A DNA stretch of 14,873 nucleotides from Bacteroidales bacterium (GTDB taxonomy: Bacteria > Bacteroidota > Bacteroidia > Bacteroidales > Paludibacteraceae), in assembly GCA_018066005.1 (NCBI GenBank), contig JAGHSG010000061.1, forward strand, positions 1-14,873, written 5' to 3'. A program made the position numbers and the translations under genes. Shown here piece by piece: positions 1-7,714 of the stretch. The notes beneath the pieces were generated by a model that saw nothing but the letters and a program-made list of their open reading frames with translations, ran no database searches and had not been told where the DNA came from. The stretch's first letter is position 1. Every line of letters starts with the position of its first letter.

Positions 1-1808
1 CGGCTCGAATGGGATCGCGAACTCTTTTGATCACGATGGATATGAATAAAATCGGTCAAATGAGTTGCAATCCTGCGGTTGGCGGAATAGCTAAGGGACA
101 GATTGTCAGGGAGATAGATGCTTTTGGCGGACAAATGGGTATCGTGACAGACCGCTCTGCTATCCAGTTTCGTATGCTCAACCGAAGCAAAGGACCCGCT
201 ATGTGGTCGCCTCGCTCACAAAGTGACCGTAAACGCTTTATTGAAGAGTGGGTAAAAGTTCTCTCTTCAACGGAGAATCTATACCTTTGGCAAGATGTCG
301 TAACAGAACTCCTCATCCAAAACAATCAGGTCTGTGGCGTCAAGACGATGCTGGGCATAGAAATGAAAGCCAAAGCCGTTATATTAACCAATGGCACATT
401 CCTCAATGGACTTCTGCACTTTGGTCGCGCACAAATCAAGGGCGGACGTACGTCTGAACCTGCTTCCTACGGACTGACGGAACAGTTAGTTACACTCGGT
501 TTTCGTTCCAATCGCATGAAAACAGGCACACCGGCTCGTATAGATAAGCGCTCCATTGACTTCTCTCAAATGACGATTCAACCCGGTGATAGCGATGAAT
601 ATAAATTCTCCTATTTACCCTCTGTTCATCGGCAATTGAAGCAAATGCCGTGCTGGATAACTTATACCAATCCCGCTACTCATGATGTGCTGCGACGTGG
701 TTTGCCGGATTCACCCCTGTATAATGGACAAATCAAGAGTATAGGACCACGTTACTGCCCCAGTATAGAGACCAAAATAATCACTTTTGCCGATAAAGAC
801 CAACACCAACTCTTCTTGGAACCGGAAGGCGTAGATAGCAACGAATACTACGTAAACGGTTTCTCTTCTTCCCTGCCTTTGCAAATTCAGTTAGAGGCGC
901 TTAAAACGGTTAAGGGTCTTGAAAATGTAATTATGTACCGTCCGGGATATGCCATTGAATATGATTTCTTCGACCCTACCCAACTCTACCCGACGTTGGA
1001 AACCAAATACATCAAAAACCTCTTCTTTGCCGGACAAATAAATGGCACGACAGGTTACGAAGAAGCAGCCGGACAAGGTATGATGGCAGGCGTTAATGCA
1101 CACCAAAACATCATTGGTGGCAAACCGTTTATTCTGCATCGGGACGAGAGTTACATAGGTGTTCTCATTGACGACCTGATAAATAAAGGTGTAGATGAGC
1201 CCTATCGTATGTTCACTTCCAGAGCCGAATATCGCATCCTCCTTCGTCAGGATAATGCCGATGCCCGTCTTACAGAATTAGGCTACCAGTTCGGTGCTGT
1301 CTCGCAAGAGCGTTATAACGTGTATCTCTCAAAAAAAGAAGCGGAACAGCGCCTAACACAGTTCTTACAAGACACTTCTATCCGTGCAGATTATATCAAT
1401 ACATGGTTGGAATCTATCGGCGAAAGCCCACTCCAACATGGCTGTAAACTGCTTGATTTGGTCCTTCGTCCCAACGTGACTATTCAGGCATTAAGTACAC
1501 AGATACCTGAACTGCAACGGCTGATAGATAGTTTTGTGGATAGACAAAATGAGATTATTGAAAGCACCGAAATCAATATTAAATACAAAGGATATATCGA
1601 ACGCGAAAAAATGTCTGCTGACAAGTTACGCCGATTAGATAATATACGCCTTCCCGAAGATTTTGACTATCAAAGTGTACAGTCTTTATCCACGGAAGCA
1701 CGCCAAAAACTGACGCGTATCCATCCGGATAGCATAGGTGCTGCCGGTCGCATCCCCGGCGTCAGTCCTAATGACATCAGCGTATTACTCGTTTTGTTAG
1801 GCAGATAA
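1..1808 (+). CDS. mnmG: tRNA uridine-5-carboxymethylaminomethyl modification enzyme MnmG (GidA), 5' end missing
   Basis: FAD-dependent subunit of the MnmE-MnmG complex, which installs the (carboxymethyl)aminomethyl group on wobble U34 of certain tRNAs. The reading frame is open from base 3, and the first ATG (base 9) is not the true start: it aligns with Met28 of E. coli MnmG, so about 25 codons with the GxGxxG FAD motif lie outside the window. Counting from that ATG, visible family blocks are GQMSCNPAVGG (16-26), GPRYCPSIE (246-254), LEPEG (270-274), RPGYAIEYDFFDP (311-323), FFAGQINGTTGYEEAAGQG (339-357) and EPYRMFTSRAEYR (397-409). The two functional cysteines fall at residues 20 and 250, both offset by 27 from E. 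coli Cys47 and Cys277. The C-terminus is complete and ends ILLVLLGR. MnmE is not in the window. The truncation is a window-edge effect, not decay. Confidence 0.97.
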   Translation, partial: ARMGSRTLLITMDMNKIGQMSCNPAVGGIAKGQIVREIDAFGGQMGIVTDRSAIQFRMLNRSKGPAMWSPRSQSDRKRFIEEWVKVLSSTENLYLWQDVVTELLIQNNQVCGVKTMLGIEMKAKAVILTNGTFLNGLLHFGRAQIKGGRTSEPASYGLTEQLVTLGFRSNRMKTGTPARIDKRSIDFSQMTIQPGDSDEYKFSYLPSVHRQLKQMPCWITYTNPATHDVLRRGLPDSPLYNGQIKSIGPRYCPSIETKIITFADKDQHQLFLEPEGVDSNEYYVNGFSSSLPLQIQLEALKTVKGLENVIMYRPGYAIEYDFFDPTQLYPTLETKYIKNLFFAGQINGTTGYEEAAGQGMMAGVNAHQNIIGGKPFILHRDESYIGVLIDDLINKGVDEPYRMFTSRAEYRILLRQDNADARLTELGYQFGAVSQERYNVYLSKKEAEQRLTQFLQDTSIRADYINTWLESIGESPLQHGCKLLDLVLRPNVTIQALSTQIPELQRLIDSFVDRQNEIIESTEINIKYKGYIEREKMSADKLRRLDNIRLPEDFDYQSVQSLSTEARQKLTRIHPDSIGAAGRIPGVSPNDISVLLVLLGR

Positions 1809-1820
1809 GATGTAAGTTAA

Positions 1821-1836
1821 CGTTCCACGTGGAACA
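1821..1836. promoter_or_regulatory. parS: Candidate chromosomal parS site (ParB-binding palindrome)
   Basis: The mnmG-uvrC gap contains CGTTCCACGTGGAACA. Its core GTTCCACGTGGAAC (1822-1835) is a perfect 14-bp palindrome centred on CACGTG. This matches the known bacterial parS consensus, TGTTnCACGTGnAACA, at 15 of 16 positions; only the first base differs. parS sites are bound by ParB (Spo0J) for origin segregation and often sit near gidA/parAB in many bacteria. It ends 6 nt before the uvrC start, so bound ParB could also affect local transcription. I saw no other CACGTG-centred parS-like palindrome in the window. ParB binding is inferred, not shown. Confidence 0.75.
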
Positions 1837-1842
1837 ATAAAA

Positions 1843-3663
1843 ATGATAACCACATCTGAACATATAAAATCTATTTTATCTCGCTTGCCTGAATTGCCGG
1901 GTGTGTATCAGCATTTGGACAAAGATGGTGTCGTTATTTATGTGGGAAAGGCTAAGAATCTGAAACGCCGTGTCGGTAGTTATTTCCAGAAAGAGCAGTC
2001 ATGGAATAAGACGCGTCAGTTGGTTAAAAACATAGCGGACATTAAATATGTGGTGGTGGAGAATGAACAGGATGCTTTTCTGCTGGAAAACAATCTGATT
2101 AAACAATATCAACCTCATTATAATATCTTATTAAAAGACGGAAAGTCTTATCCGAGTATATGCATCACGCGTGAACAGTATCCTCGGATATTTAAAACGC
2201 GAAAGATAATTCGCTCAATAGGTGATTATTATGGTCCATACAGTTATGGTAATACGGTTGACTTAGTGTTGGAATTGATACACAAACTCTACCCTATTCG
2301 GACATGTAATATGCCGATGAATAAAGAAGGAATTGATCGTGGAAAATATCGCGTGTGCTTAAAATATCACTTAAAATTGTGTTCCGGAGTGTGTGCCGGG
2401 TGTGTACGGGATGAAGAATATCAGTCGTATATTGAGGGGGCAAAGAAAATTATTCGCGGAGATGCACGTCTTTTGTGTGGACAACTGATGGAGCAGATGG
2501 AAAAAGAGGCAACTGCATTGCATTTTGAGAAAGCACAGGAACTGAAAGAAAAACTTGAATTGATCGAGAAATTCTGCTCCAAAACAGTTATCAGTAATAC
2601 CCATATCGGACAAATGGACATCTTTGGATATGACGAGCAGGATCAAAATGTGTATATAGCCATGCTGCATATCCAAAACGGTAGTATTGTGCAGGGACAA
2701 ACGATTGAATATAAAAAACAACTGGATGAGCCTCGTGAAGAAGTGCTTGCTTTGGGTATGATGGAATTGCGGGAACGGTTAGGCAGTAAAGCCAAGGAAG
2801 TAATAGTCCCGTTTATTCCCGATGAATACGACGAAAATTTACATATTAATTTAGCCGTTTCCGGAGATAAAAAGAAGTTACTCGACTTGGCGATGCAGAA
2901 TGTTTGTCAGTATAAGCAAGATCGACTCAAACAATCCGATAAACTGAATCCCGAGCAGCGTGCTATGCGTGTTTTGAGTGGCTTACAGTCCCTCATTAAA
3001 CTGCAAAAAATACCAATGTTCATCGATAGTTTTGACAATTCATCCATACAAGGAACAGATGCTGTTGCCGGTTGCGTGGTGTTCAAAAAAGCCAAACCCA
3101 ATAAAAGCGATTATAAACGATTTAGAATAAAAACGGTTGTCGGACAGGATGATTATGCTTCAATGCGCGAGATTGTACGTCGTAGGTATCAGGATATTAT
3201 CGATGAACAGGGAACTTTTCCGGATTTAATCATTGCCGATGGTGGTATAGGTCAGGTACATGCTATTCGCGAAGTGATAGAGCAACAACTGCAACTGGAT
3301 ATACCGGTCGTCGGTCTGAAAAAAGATAATAAACATAGAACAAATACATTGGTCTTCGGAGACCCTATTCAAGAGGTGAGTCTGAAAGTTACGGACGAGG
3401 TTTTTCATCTCTTGGTCCAAATACAAGATGAAGTGCATCGTTTCGCTATTTCATATCACAAAAAGTCTCGTTCTAAATCACAAATAGAATCGGAACTTGA
3501 TGATATACAGGGAGTTGGACACATTACAAAGCAAAAATTACTGTCTGCATTCAAGTCTGTTCCACGACTTAGAACAGCCACCAAAGAAGAATTAATTAAA
3601 ATAGCCGGAAAACATTATGGATCAGTCGTTTACGACTATTTTAATACCAATTTATCGCGTTGA
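1843..3663 (+). CDS. uvrC: Excinuclease ABC subunit C (UvrC)
   Basis: Dual-incision nuclease of nucleotide excision repair, recruited by UvrB to damaged DNA in the cytoplasm. The 606-residue length is normal. An N-terminal GIY-YIG domain (about 16-95) makes the 3' incision and shows GVY (20-22), YVG (33-35), Arg43 and Glu82 in LLENNLIK. Cys155, Cys172, Cys180 and Cys184 have the spacing of the four cysteines reported to hold a [4Fe-4S] cluster in E. coli UvrC. A UVR motif for UvrB contact spans about 212-247. The RNase H-like 5' nuclease domain shows Asp398 (SFDNSSIQG), Asp466 (IADGG) and His532 (DEVHRFA). A helix-hairpin-helix region lies at about 553-590. The ATG lies just after the parS-like palindrome with no Shine-Dalgarno sequence, as is normal in this phylum. 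The gene appears intact. Confidence 0.98.
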   Translation: MITTSEHIKSILSRLPELPGVYQHLDKDGVVIYVGKAKNLKRRVGSYFQKEQSWNKTRQLVKNIADIKYVVVENEQDAFLLENNLIKQYQPHYNILLKDGKSYPSICITREQYPRIFKTRKIIRSIGDYYGPYSYGNTVDLVLELIHKLYPIRTCNMPMNKEGIDRGKYRVCLKYHLKLCSGVCAGCVRDEEYQSYIEGAKKIIRGDARLLCGQLMEQMEKEATALHFEKAQELKEKLELIEKFCSKTVISNTHIGQMDIFGYDEQDQNVYIAMLHIQNGSIVQGQTIEYKKQLDEPREEVLALGMMELRERLGSKAKEVIVPFIPDEYDENLHINLAVSGDKKKLLDLAMQNVCQYKQDRLKQSDKLNPEQRAMRVLSGLQSLIKLQKIPMFIDSFDNSSIQGTDAVAGCVVFKKAKPNKSDYKRFRIKTVVGQDDYASMREIVRRRYQDIIDEQGTFPDLIIADGGIGQVHAIREVIEQQLQLDIPVVGLKKDNKHRTNTLVFGDPIQEVSLKVTDEVFHLLVQIQDEVHRFAISYHKKSRSKSQIESELDDIQGVGHITKQKLLSAFKSVPRLRTATKEELIKIAGKHYGSVVYDYFNTNLSR

Positions 3664-3685
3664 GAATTAAATATTTTTCACGAAC

Positions 3686-4138
3686 ATGACTACTTATACA
3701 TTAAAATTGGATGAAAAAAGTACCCCTTTCCTGATTTCTGAACAGGGGGAGCATCTCTCGCCGGCTGATTTGATTCATCACTACCCTACCCGTCGTGTTT
3801 TTGCTTTTGATGCACCCATGGGAGCAGGTAAAACAACTTTCATTAAACAGCTGTGCGAAGAATTGGGTACAGAAGATGTTGTCAACTCTCCTACTTTTGC
3901 TATCGTCAATGTATATGATACCCCCAATGATGGTGAAGTATATCATTTTGATTGTTACCGTCTCAAGGATATTCGGGAAGCACAAGACTTTGGGGCTGAA
4001 GAATACCTCTATTCCGGCAACCTCTGCCTCATTGAGTGGCCGGACATAATAGCCCCCCTCTTGCCGGAAGATACGGTATATATAAAAATTAAGGTGTTGG
4101 AAAACGGAGACCGCCAATTGCTCGTTGAAGATAGATAG
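3686..4138 (+). CDS. tsaE: tRNA threonylcarbamoyladenosine biosynthesis ATPase TsaE
   Basis: P-loop ATPase that works with TsaB and TsaD in making t6A at position 37 of ANN-decoding tRNAs. The 150-residue length is typical. Family motifs are the P-loop APMGAGKTT (43-51), the switch-like NSPTFAIVNVY (67-77), HFDCYRL (88-94) and LIEWPDII (115-122). The first glycine of the Walker A motif (GxxxxGKT) is Ala43 here, while the rest, including Lys49 and Thr50, is kept. The gene begins 22 nt after uvrC and is followed 20 nt later by an exported-protein gene, so it is probably cotranscribed. TsaB and TsaD are not in the window. The MGAGKTTFIK and HFDCYRL blocks together make the assignment secure. Confidence 0.95.
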   Translation: MTTYTLKLDEKSTPFLISEQGEHLSPADLIHHYPTRRVFAFDAPMGAGKTTFIKQLCEELGTEDVVNSPTFAIVNVYDTPNDGEVYHFDCYRLKDIREAQDFGAEEYLYSGNLCLIEWPDIIAPLLPEDTVYIKIKVLENGDRQLLVEDR

Positions 4139-4158
4139 CTGGCAGGGCAATTAACAAG

Positions 4159-4995
4159 ATGAAAGGACGCTTGTTCATAGTAGGTTTATGTTTGGGATTA
4201 CTTATTCCCTCCTTCGTCATGGCTGAAAATGTGGAACATGAAAACATCTTAAAAGTGCATTTTGGGGGATCATGGCGGCAGGACCAGTACTTGACACCCC
4301 TACTCTACAAAGGCATGATGGTGGGCTTGGGTAACGAGTGGTGGCAACCTTTCAAACAAGATACCAAGTTAGGACAAGCCGGCAAATTAACCAATTGGGA
4401 ACATGTCGGACAACTGAATTTGAAATTTGACTGGACATACAACCCTACTCGCTCCAATGTTATCTACGGCTTGCATCTGGATGCCGGCTGGGGGGCTTTG
4501 TACCGGTGGAAATTTGACCAACAGCGGGTGCAGATTATTTTGGGACCTTATTTGGATGTCAATACATCCGTTAAATATATGGTCCGAAATGTGAACAAAC
4601 CGGTTTCAGTAGATGCTTTTGTTGGTGTAGAAGCGATGGCAGGTGTTAGTTATGCGTTCAAAGGTAAGAAAACATCGTATCGGTTGCGGTATCTGATTCG
4701 TGCCGATGTGATTGGAGTGGATTTTATGCCGGATTATTGGCAGTCTTATTATGAAATTTCTGAAAAAGTGTCCGGCAAGATTCGTTGTGCCGGTATGTGG
4801 AATCATTGCTTGCTGCGGCACGAATTGACCTTAGACATGCAATTTCCGCACTCTACTTGGCGGGTGGGTATAGAACATGAATATAACGAATATGGGCAGA
4901 AAAATATGATGTTCTCCACCGAACAAGTCTCGGCAATTATAGGCACATGTTTTCATTATAAATTAAATCCCAAGAAAGATTTTACAATATTCTAA
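4159..4995 (+). CDS. Exported DUF3316-like protein, probably envelope beta-rich
   Basis: Function unknown. The 278-residue product begins with a Sec signal peptide: a Lys/Arg n-region, a hydrophobic stretch at about 5-19, and a likely signal peptidase I cut after VMA (20-22). The mature part is rich in aromatic residues and alternating hydrophobic segments ending in aromatic residues (for example LNLKFDWTY, YGLHLDAGWG, VRNVNKPVSVDAFVGVEAMAG), as in small outer-membrane barrels. The block DFMPDYWQSYYEI (188-200) and the preceding RLRYLIRADVIG resemble my recollection of the Bacteroidales DUF3316 family, whose members are exported and of similar size. That family link is from memory and could be wrong; the signal peptide and beta-rich character are seen directly. 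The start codon gives a good n-region and needs no alternative. Confidence 0.65.
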   Translation: MKGRLFIVGLCLGLLIPSFVMAENVEHENILKVHFGGSWRQDQYLTPLLYKGMMVGLGNEWWQPFKQDTKLGQAGKLTNWEHVGQLNLKFDWTYNPTRSNVIYGLHLDAGWGALYRWKFDQQRVQIILGPYLDVNTSVKYMVRNVNKPVSVDAFVGVEAMAGVSYAFKGKKTSYRLRYLIRADVIGVDFMPDYWQSYYEISEKVSGKIRCAGMWNHCLLRHELTLDMQFPHSTWRVGIEHEYNEYGQKNMMFSTEQVSAIIGTCFHYKLNPKKDFTIF

Positions 4996-5009
4996 TAACG
5001 TAAAAAATA

Positions 5010-6029
5010 ATGCGTGATATACGGCTATATATTATTTTGACCCTAATGGTTTGCTCATCATGTACTCATCGTTTCGACGGGGTGCAGGATAACACGCCCG
5101 TTGGCAATATGGAATGTTTGTGGCAGACGTTGGACCAAAAATACTGCTTTTTTGAAGAAAAAGAAGTGGACTGGCAAACAGTATATGATCAATATCTGCC
5201 GTCTGTCAAACAATTATCTTCAAAGGATTATTTAGGGTTATTTGACACGTTGGCATCTATGGTTAACGTCTTGAATGACGGTCATGTAAATCTATATTCA
5301 GACTTTGATATGTCCCGCTGCCAACAATGGTATGAAGGTTATCCCGACAATTGGGACTGGGATGTGCTGAAGGAGCGCTACTTGAAAGATTATCGTATAG
5401 CAGGAGGAGCCTATTATAACACACTTGCTAACGGCAAGGTGGGGTATATATATGTACCTGATTTTGAACATGTTATATCTGCTAACAATATGGCTTACAT
5501 CCTCCGTTCTTTTATAGATTGTAAGGGACTGATTGTGGACGTGCGTAATAATGGTGGCGGAGATATGAGTTATGCCTACCAATTAGCCGCTACATTTTTC
5601 AAGGACGACAAAACAGTGGGTTATTGGCAACATAAGAATGGTACGGGGCATGAAGATTTCTCTTCTTTAGAAGCACAAACCCTACGCAAAAGCGACATGC
5701 CGTCATCGTGGTTGCGACCCGTAATTGTGCTCTGCAATCGGCATACGTATTCGGCTGCTAATTTCTTTGTGAGTATAATGAGAAAAGCAGATACAAAAGT
5801 TATTTTAATGGGTGGAAAAAGTGGTGGCGGTGGCGGTATGCCGTTGAGTTATGAACTGCCTAACGGCTGGATAATTCGCTTCTCCAGCGTGCGAATGTAT
5901 GACGTGAATAAACAAAGTATAGAGCCGGGCATAGATCCCGATATAGAAGTAACGGATAATCCGCAAACCGCTGTGGATGAGATAATAGAAAAAGCCGTTT
6001 TAACCATTCAACAAATTCCACAACAATGA
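5010..6029 (+). CDS. S41-family (C-terminal processing/tricorn-like) peptidase, probable lipoprotein
   Basis: Predicted envelope serine peptidase of 339 residues. The N-terminus has a short hydrophobic helix ending VCSSC with Cys18 as the likely lipidated residue; the -3 position is cysteine, so the lipobox is loose. The S41 core shows LNDGHVNLY (88-96), GLIVDVRNNGGGD (173-185), CNRHTYSAANFF (242-253) with Ser248 as the expected nucleophile, and GKSGGGGGMP (269-278). The C-terminal NKQSIEPGIDPDIEV (300-314) is typical of Bacteroidetes S41 proteins. Too little sequence lies between the N-terminal part and the core for a standard PDZ domain. The GKG lysine of CtpA enzymes is replaced by the poly-glycine run, so a tricorn-like set (Ser248, His92, perhaps Glu305) is more likely than a Ser-Lys dyad; that is inference. 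Its TGA overlaps the ATG of the next gene (ATGA). Confidence 0.88.
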   Translation: MRDIRLYIILTLMVCSSCTHRFDGVQDNTPVGNMECLWQTLDQKYCFFEEKEVDWQTVYDQYLPSVKQLSSKDYLGLFDTLASMVNVLNDGHVNLYSDFDMSRCQQWYEGYPDNWDWDVLKERYLKDYRIAGGAYYNTLANGKVGYIYVPDFEHVISANNMAYILRSFIDCKGLIVDVRNNGGGDMSYAYQLAATFFKDDKTVGYWQHKNGTGHEDFSSLEAQTLRKSDMPSSWLRPVIVLCNRHTYSAANFFVSIMRKADTKVILMGGKSGGGGGMPLSYELPNGWIIRFSSVRMYDVNKQSIEPGIDPDIEVTDNPQTAVDEIIEKAVLTIQQIPQQ

Positions 6030-6673
6030 TACAAGTTATTGATTTACAAAAGAGTTTTGGAAAATTGCAAGTACTTAAAGGGGTTAATTTGCAAGTCGAA
6101 AAAGGAGAGATAGTCGCTATTCTTGGTCGGAGTGGAGCAGGTAAGACAACACTACTTCAAATTATGGGAACCTTAGACACTCCGGATAGTGGCAAGGTAC
6201 TGATTGACGGACAAGATGTGTTCGCGCTGAACGAGAAAGACCTCGCGGCTTTCCGTAATCAGCACATCGGTTTTATTTTCCAGCAACATCAACTCTTGCC
6301 GGAGTTCACGGCTCTTGAAAATGTTATGATGCCCGGAATGATAGCACGCATGGATGAGAAAGAACTTCGCCAACGTGCCACGAATCTGTTAATTCAGTTA
6401 GGGTTACAGGATAGAATGGACCATAAACCTAATGAACTGTCCGGTGGCGAGCAACAACGGGTAGCCGCAGCACGGGCCATGCTCTTGCAACCGGCCGTCA
6501 TCCTTGCTGACGAACCCAGTGGCAGTTTGGATGAACAGAATAAAAAAGATTTGCATGCACTCTTGTTGGAGATGCGTGAGAAATATGGTCAGACCATTAT
6601 CTTGGTTACACATGATAATGAACTGGCACAAATATGTGATCGTCAATTAGTTATACAAGATGGAAAAATATAA
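6026..6673 (+). CDS. lolD: ABC transporter ATP-binding protein, LolD type (lipoprotein release)
   Basis: Cytoplasmic ABC ATPase of 215 residues, within the normal LolD/MacB/FtsE size range. Motifs in order are Walker A GRSGAGKT (34-41), Q-loop FQQHQLLPEFTALENV (85-100), signature LSGGEQQR (138-145), Walker B VILADEPSGSLD (158-169) with Glu163, and the H-loop His196 in LVTHD. The LLPEFTALENVMMP segment is characteristic of LolD, which powers LolCE extraction of lipoproteins from the inner membrane. No permease gene is adjacent, so the partner must be elsewhere. The ATG overlaps the stop of the upstream peptidase gene, implying translational coupling. Both flanking genes encode predicted lipoproteins. 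FtsE-, MacB- or other exporter-type ATPases remain possible because the subclass is called from motif flavour only. Confidence 0.85.
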   Translation: MIQVIDLQKSFGKLQVLKGVNLQVEKGEIVAILGRSGAGKTTLLQIMGTLDTPDSGKVLIDGQDVFALNEKDLAAFRNQHIGFIFQQHQLLPEFTALENVMMPGMIARMDEKELRQRATNLLIQLGLQDRMDHKPNELSGGEQQRVAAARAMLLQPAVILADEPSGSLDEQNKKDLHALLLEMREKYGQTIILVTHDNELAQICDRQLVIQDGKI

Positions 6674-7703
6674 TCAACTTATGGTTCGTGTTTCACGTTT
6701 AGTGTGTTGTTTTCTATGTTTGGTCTTGTGTCTGTTCAATAGCGGATGCTCGCACAAACGGTCATATTTCCCCAAAAATATGGAGCAACAGTCTATTCAG
6801 ATTGTACGTTTTGATAATGCCTTAATGAATGTCAGTCAGGACTCGGCTTTGCAGGATGTTCGCGTTTTATACGATGAATACGAAGATTTTATGCCGGTCT
6901 TTGCGGAGAATATATTGGGTATCAATTCCGATGACACACTCTATCTGGCAGACGCTTTGCCGCAGTTCTTGGCAGATACGATGTACGGTTTTGCAGAAAC
7001 AAATGCCGAAGTACAACGTCAGTTCGCGGACATAGCGGATATACAAGAACAATTGGACGATGCTTTTACCAAAATCCATTACCTGTATCACGACCTACCG
7101 CTGCCGATGATTTATTTCTTTATCTCTGGTTTTAATGCGTCTATCTTGTTTATGGACGATGATATGGCCGTAGGAACGGACATGTATTTGGGTAGCGATT
7201 GGAAGTACTATAACCAAGTGGTTTATCAGTATCAAAAACAAAATATGCGCAAGGAATGTGTTCCCATTGATGTGGTAAGTGCTTATTTATTCCGGAATAT
7301 TCCCTATACATCGACTAAAAACAACCTCTTGGAGAATATGATTTTTCGCGGGAAAATAATGTATCTGGTGTCTATTTTGCTGCCTAATTATCCCGATTAT
7401 GAAATAATGGGCTATACGCAGGAACAATGGGATTGGTGTGAGACGAATGAGCAGGCGATTTGGAATCATATCATGGACCGCCGCGATTTGTTCAAAACGG
7501 AAAGTATGTTGCTCACATCCTATCTGAACGACGGACCGTTTACTTCGGAAGTCTCCCAAGATTCGCCGGGCAGAGTAGGGACATGGATTGGCTGGCGTAT
7601 AGCTGAGTCCTATATGGAACATAATCAGGACGTTACCCTGCAACAACTCATGGAAAACGGTGATGCCCAACTCATCTTACATGATAGTTTTTATAAACCA
7701 TAA
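6660..7703 (+). CDS. gldB: GldB-family lipoprotein
   Basis: Envelope lipoprotein of the GldB family, named for the gliding-motility protein of Flavobacterium but present in many non-gliding Bacteroidota, where its role is unclear. Supporting blocks are YLGSDWKYY (176-184), NLLENMIFRGKIMYLVSILLP (222-242), the GYTQEQWDWCETNEQAIW stretch (251-268) and SPGRVGTWIGWRIAESYM (302-319), with a terminal YKP. The corresponding GldB segments are the most conserved in the family. No HExxH zinc motif is present. The first ATG lies inside lolD (14-nt overlap). An internal ATG at 6681 would remove seven residues, avoid the overlap and leave a better signal peptide (MVRVSRLV...), so it may be the real start. 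Cys30, in NSGC, is the probable lipidated residue. None of the other gliding or type IX secretion genes is in the window. Confidence 0.88.
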   Translation: MEKYNQLMVRVSRLVCCFLCLVLCLFNSGCSHKRSYFPKNMEQQSIQIVRFDNALMNVSQDSALQDVRVLYDEYEDFMPVFAENILGINSDDTLYLADALPQFLADTMYGFAETNAEVQRQFADIADIQEQLDDAFTKIHYLYHDLPLPMIYFFISGFNASILFMDDDMAVGTDMYLGSDWKYYNQVVYQYQKQNMRKECVPIDVVSAYLFRNIPYTSTKNNLLENMIFRGKIMYLVSILLPNYPDYEIMGYTQEQWDWCETNEQAIWNHIMDRRDLFKTESMLLTSYLNDGPFTSEVSQDSPGRVGTWIGWRIAESYMEHNQDVTLQQLMENGDAQLILHDSFYKP

Positions 7704-7714
7704 TTTTTATTGAA

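Noticed and set aside
9..1808. ATG at base 9 as the true mnmG start with a naturally lost FAD motif
   Set aside because: The frame is open to the window edge and the two preceding codons (Ala, Arg) match the family, so the gene is cut by the window and not truncated.
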